DNA of 64,000 nt from Inia geoffrensis (GCA_036417435.1 CM070903.1:2725001-2789000), one strand, 5' to 3'. Positions 20,480 through 32,190 are shown, counted from the first letter of the stretch. A program made the numbers and translations. The notes: generated from the sequence alone by a model not told the origin.

Positions 20480-20623
20480 GAGAGAGGGGAGGAGAGGGAA
20501 GGGAAGAGAGGAGGGGGAGGGGAGAGGAGGGGAGGGGAAGGAAGGAGGGGGAGGGGAGGAGGGGGAGGGGAGGAGGGGGAGGGGGAGAGGGAAGGGAGGA
20601 GGGGGAGGGGAAGGGAGGAGAAG
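20480..20623. repeat. Homopurine tract, 144 nt, (GGGGGA/GAGG)n
   Basis: Every base from 20480 to 20623 is A or G, mainly GAGG and GGGGGA units. The tract gives spurious Gly/Glu/Arg-rich open frames. It is prone to G-quadruplex and triplex structure by composition. Confidence 0.93.
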
Positions 20624-20825
20624 TAAGTCTGGGGGTGAAGAGAGTCCCTCTGGGATTATATCCTGAGGTGACCCAGGTACCTCCTGTTTCCAGAACTTAC
20701 TTCAATTCAGCTGTGGCCTTCAAGAGGTCAGTTAAGTTGCCGGAGGACTCAAACCTTTCTTGAACATTCTTTCAGGAGTTTTAAACCACAGTCATTTTCT
20801 GTGGGACACTGTTTAGAAATTATGG

Positions 20826-21164
20826 CAGAGCTTCCCAGGTGGCGCAGTGGTTAAGAATCCGCCTGCCAATGCAGGGGACACGGGCTCGAGCCCTGGTCTG
20901 GGAGGAGCCCACATGCCGCAGAGCAACTAAGCCCATGTGCCACAACTACTGAGCCTGCACTCTAGAGCCTGCGAGCCACAACTACTGAAGCCCATGCACC
21001 TAGAGCCCATGGTCCTCAATAAGGAGAAGCCACCGCAATGAGAAGCCCACGCACCGCAACGAAGTGTAGCCCCCACTCGCAGCAAGTAGAGAAAGCCCAC
21101 GCACAGCAACAAAGACCCAACACAGTAAAAAATAAACAAATAAAATAAATAAATATAAAAAAAA
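20826..21164 (+). mobile_element. CHR-2 type SINE (older copy)
   Basis: Begins 'agagcttcccaggtggcgca', with 'acgggctcgagccctggtct' as the B-box region, the long 'ccacaactactgagcc' body and an (AAAT)n tail. Several CpG sites have decayed relative to the copy at 17604. No clear target duplication was found. It is essentially full length. Confidence 0.9.
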
Positions 21165-21169
21165 GATTA

Positions 21170-23269
21170 GGACTGTTTAAAAAAAAAGGAAACTGTGGAA
21201 AAATACACTTCTGCTAATCAACTTGATTCATGCTCTTACGCAGGGTCTACACACATATTCTTATATCTGTACTGAAAACTGCCACACTGGACAATTTTGA
21301 CACAGCATTGAAAAAAGCAAGGGTCTAAAGGGCTCCCTTGGTTCGGAGGCATCTCGGGAGGGCTCCAGGCAGGCTGGGCCCTCACTCCCCAGGCCCGTGG
21401 CTTTCTCCCCACCGAGGCCTCTTCAGAACATCGTGCAAGTCAGGCGGGGATGTGGGAAGAAGTGGGGATTCGGGGTCTGCACTGGCCAATCCCCGGCAGC
21501 CCTCTGGTTCGCCAGCCTGCAGGTGGAGGTCCTCTGGGGTTTGTCCTCCGCGCAGGTAGCGCCCGGGCTCGCCTTCTGCCTTGGTGTCCCCAGAGAGGGC
21601 AGGGAGGCCCCTCTCACCCCTCCTCCCCTTGCACACAAGTCCACCTTCGTCAAGGGCCCCCAGGGCCCCCAGACAGGACAGGCCCGGCCAGGTCTCGGCT
21701 CAGCACGCCCTTCCCACAGGAGCCCCGGGAGCCAGGTGTCCTGGTGGGCGGGGCCAAGCCCCAGCTCCCGGGGGTGTGGGGGCGGGGGGAGGTGACCCTC
21801 GGCCCCTCAGCTGCTGTCACAACGCTCAGAGGAGGCTGCGGTGTCCACAGCTGGCCGCTGACCTCCTCACTCTGGGCAGCTTCCCCCTCAGGCCCTCATC
21901 TCCTTCAGAGGCAGGTAAAGCACCGCCTTAGAGAAGGGATGCTTTAATGTCAAATGGACCTTTTATTCATGTTTCTGCCAACTGCCGCGTGCCAAAAGGT
22001 GTTTCAGGCCCTTGCTGGATCAATGCATGGCCTCTCGCAGGACCCCAGCCAGTCTGTGCTGTGAGACGGTCGGGAGCCATCGGCAGGGAAACGTTAAGGT
22101 TAAAGCGGTTTCCGGTCCTGGAACATTTGGGGATTTTATCACACGGCACAGTCTGACAGCCTCCTGGGCCTTTGGAATATTCCGGCGCAGCTGCCAGCTC
22201 CCAGGGCTCATCTGGGTGCAGCAACAGCTTGGGCTGTGGTGTCGGCACCCCCTGGAGGGGTCGGGGGCAGATGGGCCAGGAAGGGGCTCCTGGCAAGGGC
22301 GACACGCCTGTGAGGCCGCGTTCCAGGGTCTCCTGGGGCAGCTCTAAGGAGGGGCCACTCAGGGTGCGGGGTTTCCCGGGGTGTCATCTTCTCTCCTGTG
22401 AGGCCCCCCGTCAGCTCACATTCCTCCCTGCGCGCCCCCCCGGCCCGACTCCTGGCCCTGCCGCGTAGCTTCTTTACTGTGAACTCTGGGCCCAGCATCC
22501 TCTGTGTGGTTGTCATTCAGGAAGTGTCAAGGGCGAGCTCAAAATATGGAACTTCAGAAAACAAAAAACAAAATCCCAACTCAAAATAAAGCAAAAACAG
22601 AGTTTATTGGGAGTCCTGGGCAGGGTGGACCTCGGGGCCTCCGGCGGCCTGGGTGTCTCCCCACTTCTCTGCTCTCTCCCGCCCCGGTTGTCTCCAGGTG
22701 GGGCCTCTCTCCCGGCAGAGGGGACTTCTCAGGAGTCTGGGGACAGGGGTCCTGGCTGCAGCAGTCCAGGGCCAGCTTAGAGCCCCCAGAGGAACGAGAG
22801 CCCCTTCCTCTCTGCCTCCACGGAGGCCCGACCCTGCTGCTTAGCGTCCACTCCTGGGCCAGACGCATTAGCCAGGAGGTGGGTGTGGAGTCGGGGCAGC
22901 AGGGGGCGGGGGGTCCCCGCAGGCTGGGCTCTGAGGTCCGCAGCCTCCAGAGCCGCTCAGAGCCGGGCTGTGCCTGTTCCCTCCCCGAAGGAGCTGGGTG
23001 CTGCTGAGGTCAGGGGGTGTGGCACCCCAGGAGCCCCAGAAAGCGGAAGCAGGGAGCGTGGGTGAGCGTGGGGCTGCCCCAGTCCAGGCTCTGCTCCACG
23101 TGCCCTGTGAGCCTCAGCAAGTCCCTGCCCACTGCTGGGTCTGTCACTGCATCCACAAATGAGAGCATCAGACGGGATCGGGGTCTCCAGCTATGGCTCA
23201 AAGTTGGCCTGTCTGTATCCAGCCCTCTGGCTGAGAATGGTTTTAACCCACTTAAATGGCTGGAAGGAC
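21170..23269. other. GC-rich unique sequence, no gene recognised
   Basis: About 2.1 kb with overlapping frames up to 167 codons on both strands. None resembles a known protein. A short AT-richer patch at 22540-22610 is A-rich, with 'aaaacaaaaaacaaaatccc'. I see no repeat family. Confidence 0.45.
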
Positions 23270-23765
23270 GAGGGGAGGGAAGGGGGGGAGGGAAGGGGGG
23301 GAGGGAAGGGGGGAGGGAAGGGGGGAGGGAGGGGGGAGGGAAGGGGGGGAGGGAAGGGGGGAGGGAGGGGGGAGGGAAGGGGGGAGGGAAGGGGGGAGGG
23401 AAGGGGGGAGGGAAGGGGGGAGGGAAGGGGGGGAGGGAAGGGGGGGAGGGAAGGGGGGAGGGAAGGGGGGGAGGGAGGGGGGAGGGAAGGGGGGAGGGAG
23501 GGGGGGAGGGAAGGGGGGAGGGAAGGGGGGAGGGAAGGGGGGAGGGAAGGGGGAGGGAGGGGGGGAGGGAAGGGGGGAGGGAAGGGGGGGAGGGAGGGGG
23601 GGAGGGAAGGGGGGGAGGGAAGGGGGGAGGGAAGGGGGGAGGGAAGGGGGGGAGGGAAGGGGGGAGGGAGGGGGGGAGGGAAGGGGGGGAGGGAGGGGGG
23701 GAGGGAAGGGGGGGAGGGAAGGGGGGAGGGAAGGGGGGAGGGAAGGGGGGGAAGAGGAGGAGAAG
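23270..23765. repeat. 496-nt pure homopurine satellite, (GGGAGGGAAGGGG)n
   Basis: No C or T occurs between 23270 and 23765. Units alternate between GGGAGGGAAGGGG(GG) and GGGAGGGG, with a variable number of G per run. The G runs of three or more number in the dozens, so the G-strand can form many tandem G-quadruplexes. As a polypurine/polypyrimidine mirror-rich tract it can also form intramolecular triplex (H-DNA). It yields apparent 170-350-codon open frames on both strands (Gly/Glu/Arg-rich or Pro/Ser/Leu-rich) that are artefacts of the repeat. Confidence 0.97.
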
Positions 23766-23990
23766 TGATGATTTTACAACATGTGGAAATTATACAAAAC
23801 TCACATTTCAGGGCCCACGAATAAAGTTTTATTGGCACAAGGCCACGACCACTCATTTGCCTGTCGTCCACGGCGGCTTTCACAGTACCAGGGCAGAGCC
23901 GAGTGGTTGCGACAGGGACCGAGTGGCCACAGAACCTAAACTATTTACGCCCTGGCCCTTTCCAGAAACAGCCTGCAGAGCCCGGGCCAG
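23766..23990 (+). mobile_element. DNA-transposon fossil (hAT-like, uncertain)
   Basis: Sequence from 'acatgtggaaattatacaaaactc' through 'aataaagttttattggcac', 'ggcggctttcacagtacc', 'gagtggttgcgacagggacc' and 'ctggccctttccagaaaca' resembles a common mammalian non-autonomous repeat that I recall as hAT-type. The family name is not certain. It is non-coding. Confidence 0.5.
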
Positions 23991-26879
23991 CTCCATGCTG
24001 CCCACTCTTCCGTCATTCATGGTCCACAGCAAGGTCTTAGAAGGTCCGAGATGTGTTCTCATTTCCTAGGTTTCCTTCAGTCAGCTCAGGGCTAACATCA
24101 CTACTGACTCAGTCTTGGCCATAGGGATAAAATCCCTGCAATCATGGTTTTGATGCTCTGCATTTTTCTAAAACGCAAGAAAATCAGTCCATGACTTTTA
24201 AAAGCAGACACTGCATCCTGTCCCTCCTCCGGCCCCCAGCGGAGGGTCCCCGTGGCCCTGCTGACCTTGAGGCCTCTTCCCGCTGGACCTGAGCTTCTCT
24301 GGCCCTGATGTCCCCTCCCTGCCTGGGGCCATGTCAGTCACCAGCCTAGCAGGCATCCAGCCTTGTGGGGTCGGGGCCGGAGCCGGGGCCGGAGCCGGGG
24401 TCGGTGCCTGACCACTGGGAAGGAATCTGCCGCTGTGTGTGTTTCCCGCCACTGCCTTCCCTCTCTGAGTCAGCCGCAACACACGCGTGTGGACGGCACC
24501 AGGCGCCCCAGGAGGAATCCGAGAAGAGCTGAGCTTTTCCTGTGCCCTTGAAGGAGAGAGAGCGGCCTCATCCCAACCTGGGAGTGCTGGGCCACGGGGG
24601 ACGGGAGCAGCTTGGTAGGGGCAGAAGTCTGACCCGCCCCTCATGCTCTGGGGACAGCGGGGAGGAGTCTGGGGTATTGGGTCATGTTTGTTGTTGGTGG
24701 GGGGCCGTCCGTGCCTCCGCAGGTGGGTCCTAGAGGGAGCGGCGGGCCTGTGGTCCCAGCCATAAAGCCTGGGCTGGGGGCTGCGGCCGGTTCTCCAGTG
24801 GGAGATGTCTAAAGCAGACGCAAGCCACGTGGAAGGCGGGGTGGGTGGGGGGAGGATCTGGGCGTGGCCTTCAGTACCTGCTAGAACAGCTGGGCTCAGA
24901 CTACCCAAGGCCCTTGTCTTGCTGCCCCTGCTTGTCCGCTGTAAGGCCTCAGAGAGTTCTGTGGGCTCCACTTCCCACCTAAGACAAATTGAGGGCACAT
25001 TCTATCGCCAGCCCGTGAGGGGTATTATGACCAGGAGACGGACAGCTTTCTGACCCACTCAGTGTGGTCTGGGAACCACTGGACAGTGAGATGAGGGGTT
25101 TCGTCTCAAGAACTTTCCACCCGTTTTCTATCTTGGCCCAAACTGCAGAGTCCAGATGTCACAGCGTTGAGGACAGAGCCAAGTGTCCCCAGCATCCCTG
25201 GCAGGGGACTCCATGCAGAGTGAGCCAGGAACAACCCTCCAACAGATGGGCTGTGCAGGAGGCGGACGGCGGCCACACGTGGCCCCCCTCCAGAACTCTC
25301 TACCTTGGGAGTTTGGATTCGGGGATCATGTGTCCTGTGCTGTTTCACAGGCAGCCTCCCAAGGGCCCCGGGGCAGTGGCTGCTTACCCCTGCCCCTGGC
25401 AGCCCACCCCGCCGTCTCCCAGCCGCCGCGGCTCCAAGGCAGGGATGGGTGACTGCGCATCAGGGGAGAGGGGTGCCGGCTGGAAACCCATGTGACTGCA
25501 GAGGCAGGCTTGCCTTTCACTGGACTTCTGCTCTTGGGAGCCTTCCAGAATGTGGAATGCACCTGGCAGGAAGCTGCCCTGTCTTCGGGACAAGTAGAGA
25601 AGCATCCTCCAGGCTGACAGGGTGGCAGAATGCCCACAGGCCCTTGAGAAGGGCCCCCTGGAGGCTGGAGACTCAGGAGGAGTGAGAAGGATAGTAAGAC
25701 CAGCCGGATAGCCTCGGGACAGAGTGGCTTCCTAAAAGCGGGAGAGCCCAGCCTGGAGGGCCTCCAGGTGGAGGCAGGCTTCCTAGGAGGAAAAAGGTAA
25801 GGACAGCCCACCCACTCACGGGCATGTGATCACACTCAAGAAGTGCCCCAGTTGCCAGCTTGGCATTTCCTGTGGGACCACCTTCTCCCCCGCCCCACAC
25901 CCTCACGCAGGTGGGCTGTTGCCTAATCTTGGGCTCCTGCTGCCCGAAAAGAAACAAACCCTTCCCCTACCCAGACCCAGGAAGCTCTGGGCACATCCAG
26001 AAAGCGCAGGAGCACGTGGTCAGGACAAAGAGGACGCTCGTCCTGCCTGAGCCTCCACCAGGCGGCGGCTCCCCACGTACGTTACCTTACGGGATCCTCA
26101 TAATTCAAGCCCAGAGCCTGGGTCAGAGGGCAATGCAAGGGGCCCGAATGAGATCACGGGGGTCCTGGCACCTTTCCCTCTGCACCGCCACCCCGCCCGC
26201 AGGGCTTCCTCAGCGGGGTCCCGTCAGGCAGCACGTCCTGCAGGAGCCCCTGGGGAAGAGAGCCGGGGCCAGGCCTCAGACGTGTGCACAGCCAGATCCC
26301 AAGAGGCCACAGGCTTCTCCATAAGTGTTTCAAGAAGGCAGTGAGGACGCCAGGGCAGCCGTAGCCACGCAGGTCGGGGGAGCTGCCCTCAGGACTTCCC
26401 GGAGCCCACGGATGCGGCGTCCTCGTGCAAGTGTCCCTGAGGGTGGGCAGCCTGCCTGCCGTGCCTCGGGGAGAGCCTGGTCTGCAGGGAAGGGGCCTGC
26501 TGGGGACTGGAGAGAGCGTGGCCTGGGCGTTGATGTCATTGTTCGTTCGTTTTCCGGGGTATTCCTGAGAATTCTTTAGAAAGGGCCTCTTACATGCTGG
26601 CACTTCATATCCTCTTTCTAGTCCTTGCTTTGGCCCCAGGGTTGAGAGGTGGGAGGGGCTTCGATGACCAGAGCTAGGGGCACACGGGTAACCAGCTCTC
26701 AGACAGCCCAGATTTGCCGCGCTTGCCGACGCCCATCGTGTAAATGATCCCAGTTCGGCTGCCGCTAGGCCGCTATAAGTGCTACCCGCAAAGCACCCGC
26801 CGCGGGTTCCCCGTGGCACAGCCCGGACCGCCACTCCAGCATCACTCACCAGGGAGGGCAGCAGCGGTACAAAGCAGCC
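23991..26879. other. GC-rich unique sequence, no gene recognised
   Basis: Contains a short 12-bp-period GC repeat at 24369-24407 (ggggccggagcc units). A CpG-dense 130-bp patch lies at 26710-26840, with a TATA-like 'gctataagtg' near 26771. The long minus frames 24998-24198 (266 codons) and 26849-26154 (231 codons) have no recognisable domain and overlap plus-strand frames. Confidence 0.45.
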
Positions 26880-26990
26880 GGGACCCCGTCGTTTTACATG
26901 AAGAGAACGGGAGCCTGGCGAGGGTCAGCAGGAGGCCCACTTCATGTGCCAAGGACAAGGCAGAGCCGAGACCCAGATGCAGACTTTCTG
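26880..26990 (-). repeat. Possible MIR fossil
   Basis: 'gttttacatgaagagaacgggagcc' followed by 'ggcagagccgagaccca' resembles the reverse of the MIR core. The match is weak. Confidence 0.35.
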
Positions 26991-28329
26991 CCCAGAGCAC
27001 AGCTTCCCTCTCTCGCTCGTTGCCAGCTGCTCTGCAGCCAGGCCCTGTGCAGCCTTGGGGCTGGAAAGGCTCACCCCCAGACAGAAGCCCGCCTGCATCC
27101 TGCCCAGCCCCAGATGTGGGCTGGGCTGGGCTGTGAGATGCCAGGGCTGCCTCGTGCCCCGCGCAGTCTCACCTGCCTGCCGCCTGAGCTTCCAGAGCGT
27201 ATTCAGGCAGGTGAGCACAGCACAGAGAGGCAGGCCCACACTCCCAGAGCTGCCCAGCCCAGCTCTCTCCTTCCACCTTTAGGAAGAGCAGCATTTGCTT
27301 TTTGAAGGGCACCAGTGTGTACACTCCACTTAAAGGATAACTTCTGATTATTTTCTTAATGGAAGAGCAAATATTTACATCTTACAAACCAAAGGGCAGG
27401 TTGGAATGTGTGCGAATACCGGCTTTGGGGCCCTGCCACCGCAGCTCGAGAGGGAGTGAGCAGGAAAGCAGAAACTGTTGGCCGCGGTCGACCTTGCTCA
27501 GCTGGAGCACAGAAGAAAGGGCCCTCTGTCGGGGGTGCAGGGCCTCTGCCGGGGGTGGGGGGGGCGCGGCTGGCGGCCAGGTCTCTCTTTGCCTTGGGGA
27601 GTAGGGGCGGCTCAACCCTTCTGCCCCATTTCCCGTTGGTGTGGGGAGGGGAGGGGAGGGGGTTGCTTCTACCCCTGGGGCGCCTTTGCTGAGCCTGGGG
27701 CGCCCCTGCTGGGCTCGCCCACCCAGTCCCCGCCCCGCTTGCACGTGACGGCCGCCAGCCTGGCCACGTGGACAGCGTGACCATCGGCCTACTGCCCATC
27801 AGCTGATGCAGCCTCTGTGCCAATTGTTTAGGTTATTAGAACAAAACAAAACAAAGACCAGCCTCTGCCCATGAGCAGAAAGCGGGAGCCAGAAGAGAGG
27901 CCGTGGGAGGGGAGCAGCTCTTCCTGAGGAGCGCCAGGGTCCCCCCTCCAGGTGGGCCCAGGAGCCAGGCCGGTCTGGCCCCGTGAGGCTCTGCTCTGGT
28001 GGCTGAGGACGCAGGGCTGCCCAGAAGCCTGCAGACCTCCCGACCCCAGAGCAGGAGGTCCAGTTCAGGGGCCCCCGAGCCACCCTCTGAGACGCCCCGC
28101 CAGCAGCCTGGGGTCTCCTGCAAGACCCAGACTTTTGCCTGTCTGTCCGTCTGTCTGTCTGCTTCTTGCCAGGGTCATTTTCCTTTCTAACCCCTGCTGC
28201 ACCTCATCCATCTGCACGCAAAAGGGCCCAGAGCCGCCTGGGATTGGGGGTGGAAACCTCCAGAACAGTGCAGCAGGGCTCTGGTGGGGGTGAGGAAGGA
28301 GAACAGACACAGCAACAGGAGGACAGAGG
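26991..28329. other. GC-rich unique sequence, no gene recognised
   Basis: No repeat or gene was recognised. A short AT-richer patch at 27320-27410 contains 'ttaaaggataacttctgatt'. Open frames are chance-like. Confidence 0.4.
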
Positions 28330-28790
28330 ACTCGCCAGCCCTTGACCTCGTGGTGACCCGGAGTCCCGTGGACCCGACTCAGGGTCAGGGCTGGAGGCCA
28401 TGCAGCGGCCGCAGGCCCAGGGTCCTGCGAGTCCCCACAGGGCAGCGGCAGCACCTCTGCCTTGGGACGACGACGCGACAGAGCCCCGTGACGAGAAGAG
28501 GGGGGCCGGCCCCCTGGCAGGCCCGCTGCCCACGCGAATGGAACCGAGCACCGGACACTTCGGGTCTCCAGGCAGCGCCTCGCAGGCCAACCCCGCCACA
28601 GCAGGCGCTCCGCGGGGAGGGGTCCCGACCCTTTGCGTGCTGCCCACAGGAAGGGGTCAGCAGCGGCCTCCCATCTCACCCAGGGTGACCCCCAGGTGGG
28701 CCCTTCTCCACACACGACCCAGCCGCGTCCGCCCAGCCACGTAGTCGTTTGCCTGTGCTGAGACGGAGGTGGCAGGAGCTGGCTTCTGGT
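28330..28790. promoter_or_regulatory. CpG-island-like segment
   Basis: I counted about 29 CpG in roughly 290 bp (28350-28640) and about 8 more in the next 120 bp. GC is around 68%, so the observed/expected ratio is about 0.8. This is the strongest island-like stretch in the window. No first exon, Kozak start with a recognisable protein, or TATA box was found. A 288-codon minus frame (28931-28065) spans it but looks like a by-product of GC content. An orphan island or a promoter of an unannotated non-coding transcript is possible. Confidence 0.5.
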
Positions 28791-29107
28791 CACCCCGGTT
28801 GCCTGTGGAGACAAAGGTGCCCTTGAGGTAGGGCCTGGCGTCCTCGCCCTCAGCTCCTGTCTTGTCCTGCCTGCCTGGACCCGGCCCTGGACCCCAAGTG
28901 GCTTCCTCATGCTCCCCTGCAAGGCGGCCACCTCAGACCCTGGGCAGCCTGTCCTTCTGCGTCCACTGAGGCCGAGGGCAGAGGGTCAGGATCCTGCCAG
29001 CACAGTGGTGGGGGTCCTTGTATTGAGCAGGAATTGGTCGAAATCCTGGAAGGTGCCCTGTCGGTGACAGCAAGCGCTGATCTGGGAGTGGAAAGCAGCT
29101 GAAGCCC

Positions 29108-29310
29108 TGTGCGTGTGTGTGTGTGTGTGTGTGTGTTGCATGCGTGTCTACATGTGCATGTACACTGTGTGAGAGTGTGGGGCACATACATGTGTTCACA
29201 TGTTCGTGGGTGCTTGCACTCCTGTGTGTTTGTGTGCACACGTGCTCCATGTGTGCGTGTGCGTGCACATGCATGTACATGTATGAGCCTGTGTGTGAGT
29301 GTTTAAGAAA
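29108..29310. repeat. TG/CA-rich alternating purine-pyrimidine block
   Basis: A (TG)n run at about 29111-29136 passes into about 170 bp of imperfect TG/CA/TACATG alternation. This is a degenerate dinucleotide repeat with high Z-DNA propensity. Confidence 0.85.
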
Positions 29311-31605
29311 GGACAGGACGCTCCGGCAGGCAGGCTGAGGTGGCCTTCTCCGGGACAGGCAGGCCCCCAGGACGGCTCTCAGCTGGAGATGCCAGGAAGG
29401 TCGCTCTGGGTCCACCTGATCGCCATGCCCAGCTCCCCACATCCCTCCAAGGAGCCCCAGATGTGTGTCGTCTGCGGGTCGCGCTGGTGAGGATGTGCCG
29501 AAAGGTGAGAGTCCACCAGCCCCTCGGAGGTTCAGGGAGACCTTGCGGTAGTGGCTCTGGAAGGCTGCTATTTACACCCACGGTGAAAGGAGACCCAGAG
29601 GAAGATGGAGCTCCACCCCACCCTGCTTGACGCCGCGCAGGGGCCGCCCTGTCCCCTGCCCCCATCTGTCCCCGGGGTGGGTCCCCCTGGCCTAACGTCC
29701 TCCCATGGTCCTAGTGCCACTTTGGGCCAGCAGCCAAGACCAGAGCTGAAGGAGCCCAGGCACCGCTGGATGGAGAGGCAGGGTGGCTGACCTCACCAGG
29801 AGCTGTGAGAGTGGCTGGCTCTCCTTGACCTCCAAGGAGCCCCCCGTGCCACGCTGGCTGCCCTTTAAAGAGCAGCTGATTATCTCAAATGCCAGGTCCC
29901 ACGCTGGAGCCTGCCGCTGCTTGCCCTCCCTGCCGTGGACCACAGGGCTGCCGGCGGAGGACCAGGTGGCAGCTGCTCAGAGAGCTATATAGAAGCTTTT
30001 GATTTGCGTCAGTGCCGAGCTGGCCAGGAGGCGCCTTCACGCTGGGCACTTGGCAGCCGTGTGGAATGATGGTGACATCACGGCTCCCCTGCAAGCCCAG
30101 AGGGTCCTGGGAGAGATGGGCTGCGTGTCCACTGAGCACTGCCTGCTGAGCCCACACTCTGGGCCCCCCACGTGTGCTGGATGGCTCAGGCGAAGGGGCT
30201 GCTAAAAGCAGTCCCTGTGATGCAAGCGTCCCGGGGTCAGGCCCCGAGGGGAGGGAGTGGAGCCGGACTCTCTGCCCCCAGTGGGCTCGGGAGCACTCCC
30301 AGGGGAAGTGGCTTGCCATCCTGCGGCCACCGAGGACTCCAGCTGACTGAGAGACTTGGCAGGGGCTTGGGCACTACGGCAAACCTGCAATTTCACTGAG
30401 ATGGAAGCATCCCCAGAGGACCCTAATGAAAACACAGCTGCCACAGTGTGGCAGAAAAACAATCGCTTTAAGAGACCCGGAGGCCAGGCGTCAGCCAGCA
30501 CCTTGCTGGGAGCAGAGGACCCATCGGGGTCAGCGGTATGACCCGCAGCTCCCATGTGTGGCCGTCTCAGCCCTCCCTTTGTCTCTGACCCCTCCCTTTC
30601 TGGGACAGGAACAAGCACCTGTCACCTCGGAGACTCGACACTTGATCCTTGCAAGGGCCCTTGCGGGTGTCCCCCCAACTCCCCTCAACCTGGTCTGAGC
30701 TGCAACGAGTGAGGTGTCCTCCTGTCACCAGCCCAGCACCCTCCAGGGCGCCCCTGACAACAGGGTATCCCAACTCCGGGCAGGGACCACCCTCGACGGC
30801 CTGAATCCCACCTTCCTCTGTGCCTGGCGAGAAACCTGTGTGTCTGTGGGGCCTCAGTTTACCTGCTCGGAGTGGCCTCCAAGCAGCCGGCCTGCTGGGG
30901 CACCTCGATGCCACCCCTTGCTCCCAGCCACGCCGTGCCCTCAGCACTGGGGCGGGTGGTGTCTCCCAGAGGCACAGCAGTGCCCGGAGGTCAGAGTCCG
31001 CGTGCTGCACCACCGCAGAGCGCGTGGGGGACCTGACACTTGCCCTTCACTTGGGCCCACCTTGCCCTGGTTCACAGGAGGGCTGGCGACGCTCCCCTCT
31101 CTTCGGAGAATCCAAGGATCCAGCTGGAGGGGTTCTCGGGGGTCCTCCCCCACCCCCACCTCTGCCAAGTGGCCATCCAGGCCCAGCAGGGACGCGGGGA
31201 GGGGACCCCATACCCCATCGGAGCGCTTAGACTCTGCTCCGGGGCCCACCGACCTGGGGTCTCACTGCCCGTGCTTCCCTGGCTCGGGGGCCAGGCTGCT
31301 CTGGCTCCACCACTGACACCCCCAGTCGGGGGGCTGCCCACCGGGGGTCCAGTTTGGGACGGTCACCCCAGGAAGCGGGTGATGTGCCCTGTGAGGACAG
31401 GCGGGAGGGGGCAGAAAGACTGGAGTCGCTGTCAGCCGTGCTGCAGAAAAGCCCTCCGTGCCATCGGACACCTCCGCCACTGTCTGCTCCCTCCCTGCCT
31501 TGCACCTTGTGACCACGTGGGAGGGCCTTCCCACCCCGCCTTCCGCTCCTGACAGCTCTGAGGTGAGTCACTGGAGTGTCCCCTGCCCTGAGTGTCTGGG
31601 CTGTA
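29311..31605. other. GC-rich unique sequence, no gene recognised
   Basis: No interspersed repeat was identified. Frames up to 200 codons (30714-31316 plus) have no domain and overlap frames on the other strand. Confidence 0.45.
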
Positions 31606-32035
31606 GCCGTTTTCTGGAGCTGCCGTAACAAGTCACCACAAACAAACCGGGCGGGTTAGACCACAGAAATCCCTTCTCTCACAGCGCTGGAGGCCAGAAA
31701 TCCGAAGTCAAAGTGCGGGGGGCAGCTATTCCTCCTGAGGACGTGAGGGAGGGTCTGACCCAGGTCTGTCCAGCTCCTGCTGGCGGCCAGCGCGCCTCGG
31801 TGACCCTCGGCCTGTAGACGCATCAGCCCATCTCTGCCTCCGTCCTCCCGCAGCCCCTCCCTGCGTGTCTGTGTCTCTTTTGCGTCACTGGACTTAGGGT
31901 CGCCCTGATCCAGGACGCCTCATCTCTGCCCTTAACCTTGATGACATCTGCAAGGGCCGCATTCCACGAAAGGCCACATTCTCGGGTCTGGGCAGACATC
32001 TCTTTCAGGGCCACCGTTCAGCCCCTGTGCCAGGT
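31606..32035 (-). mobile_element. MLT1-type LTR, diverged
   Basis: The minus-strand 3' end corresponds to plus 'gccgttttctggagctgccgtaacaagtcaccac'. The polyadenylation-region block is 'accacagaaatcccttctctcacagcgctggaggcc'. It then runs through 'ggacttagggtcgccctg' and 'ggccacattct' to the LTR 5' end near 'gccaccgttcagcccctg'. It is GC-richer than the copies at 3944 and 17546. No internal retroviral sequence adjoins it. Confidence 0.7.
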
Positions 32036-32044
32036 TAGCAGAAG

Positions 32045-32190
32045 AACGGTCCCCTGTCTTAACTGTGAGCTCATCTAATTGGTCCAACCTGGTGTCTCAG
32101 ATCAAGAAACTGAGGCCAGAGGATGGAGGCCGGCACAGGCCAAGACGGGTTGAGGCAGGGCCAGGATGAGAGCAGGGGCTACTGCTACCG
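32045..32190 (-). repeat. MIR fossil
   Basis: 'tcagatcaagaaactgaggccagagg' is the reverse complement of the MIR 'cctcagtttc' core, followed by a weak match to the tRNA-like head. Confidence 0.5.

Noticed and set aside
20826..21180. Target-site duplication 'actgttta' around the CHR-2 SINE
   Set aside because: The two copies are not at the element ends, so it was not called.
23017..24069. 350-codon plus-strand ORF rich in Gly/Glu/Arg, with similar frames on both strands
   Set aside because: Produced by the homopurine satellite, which contains no stop codons on the purine strand except TGA/TAA/TAG, which need a T. The flanks show no protein similarity.
28065..28931. 288-codon minus-strand ORF over the CpG-rich segment
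   Set aside because: Composition-driven. It overlaps several plus-strand frames, has low-complexity Pro/Arg/Gly/Ser content, no domain and no splice or polyadenylation context.
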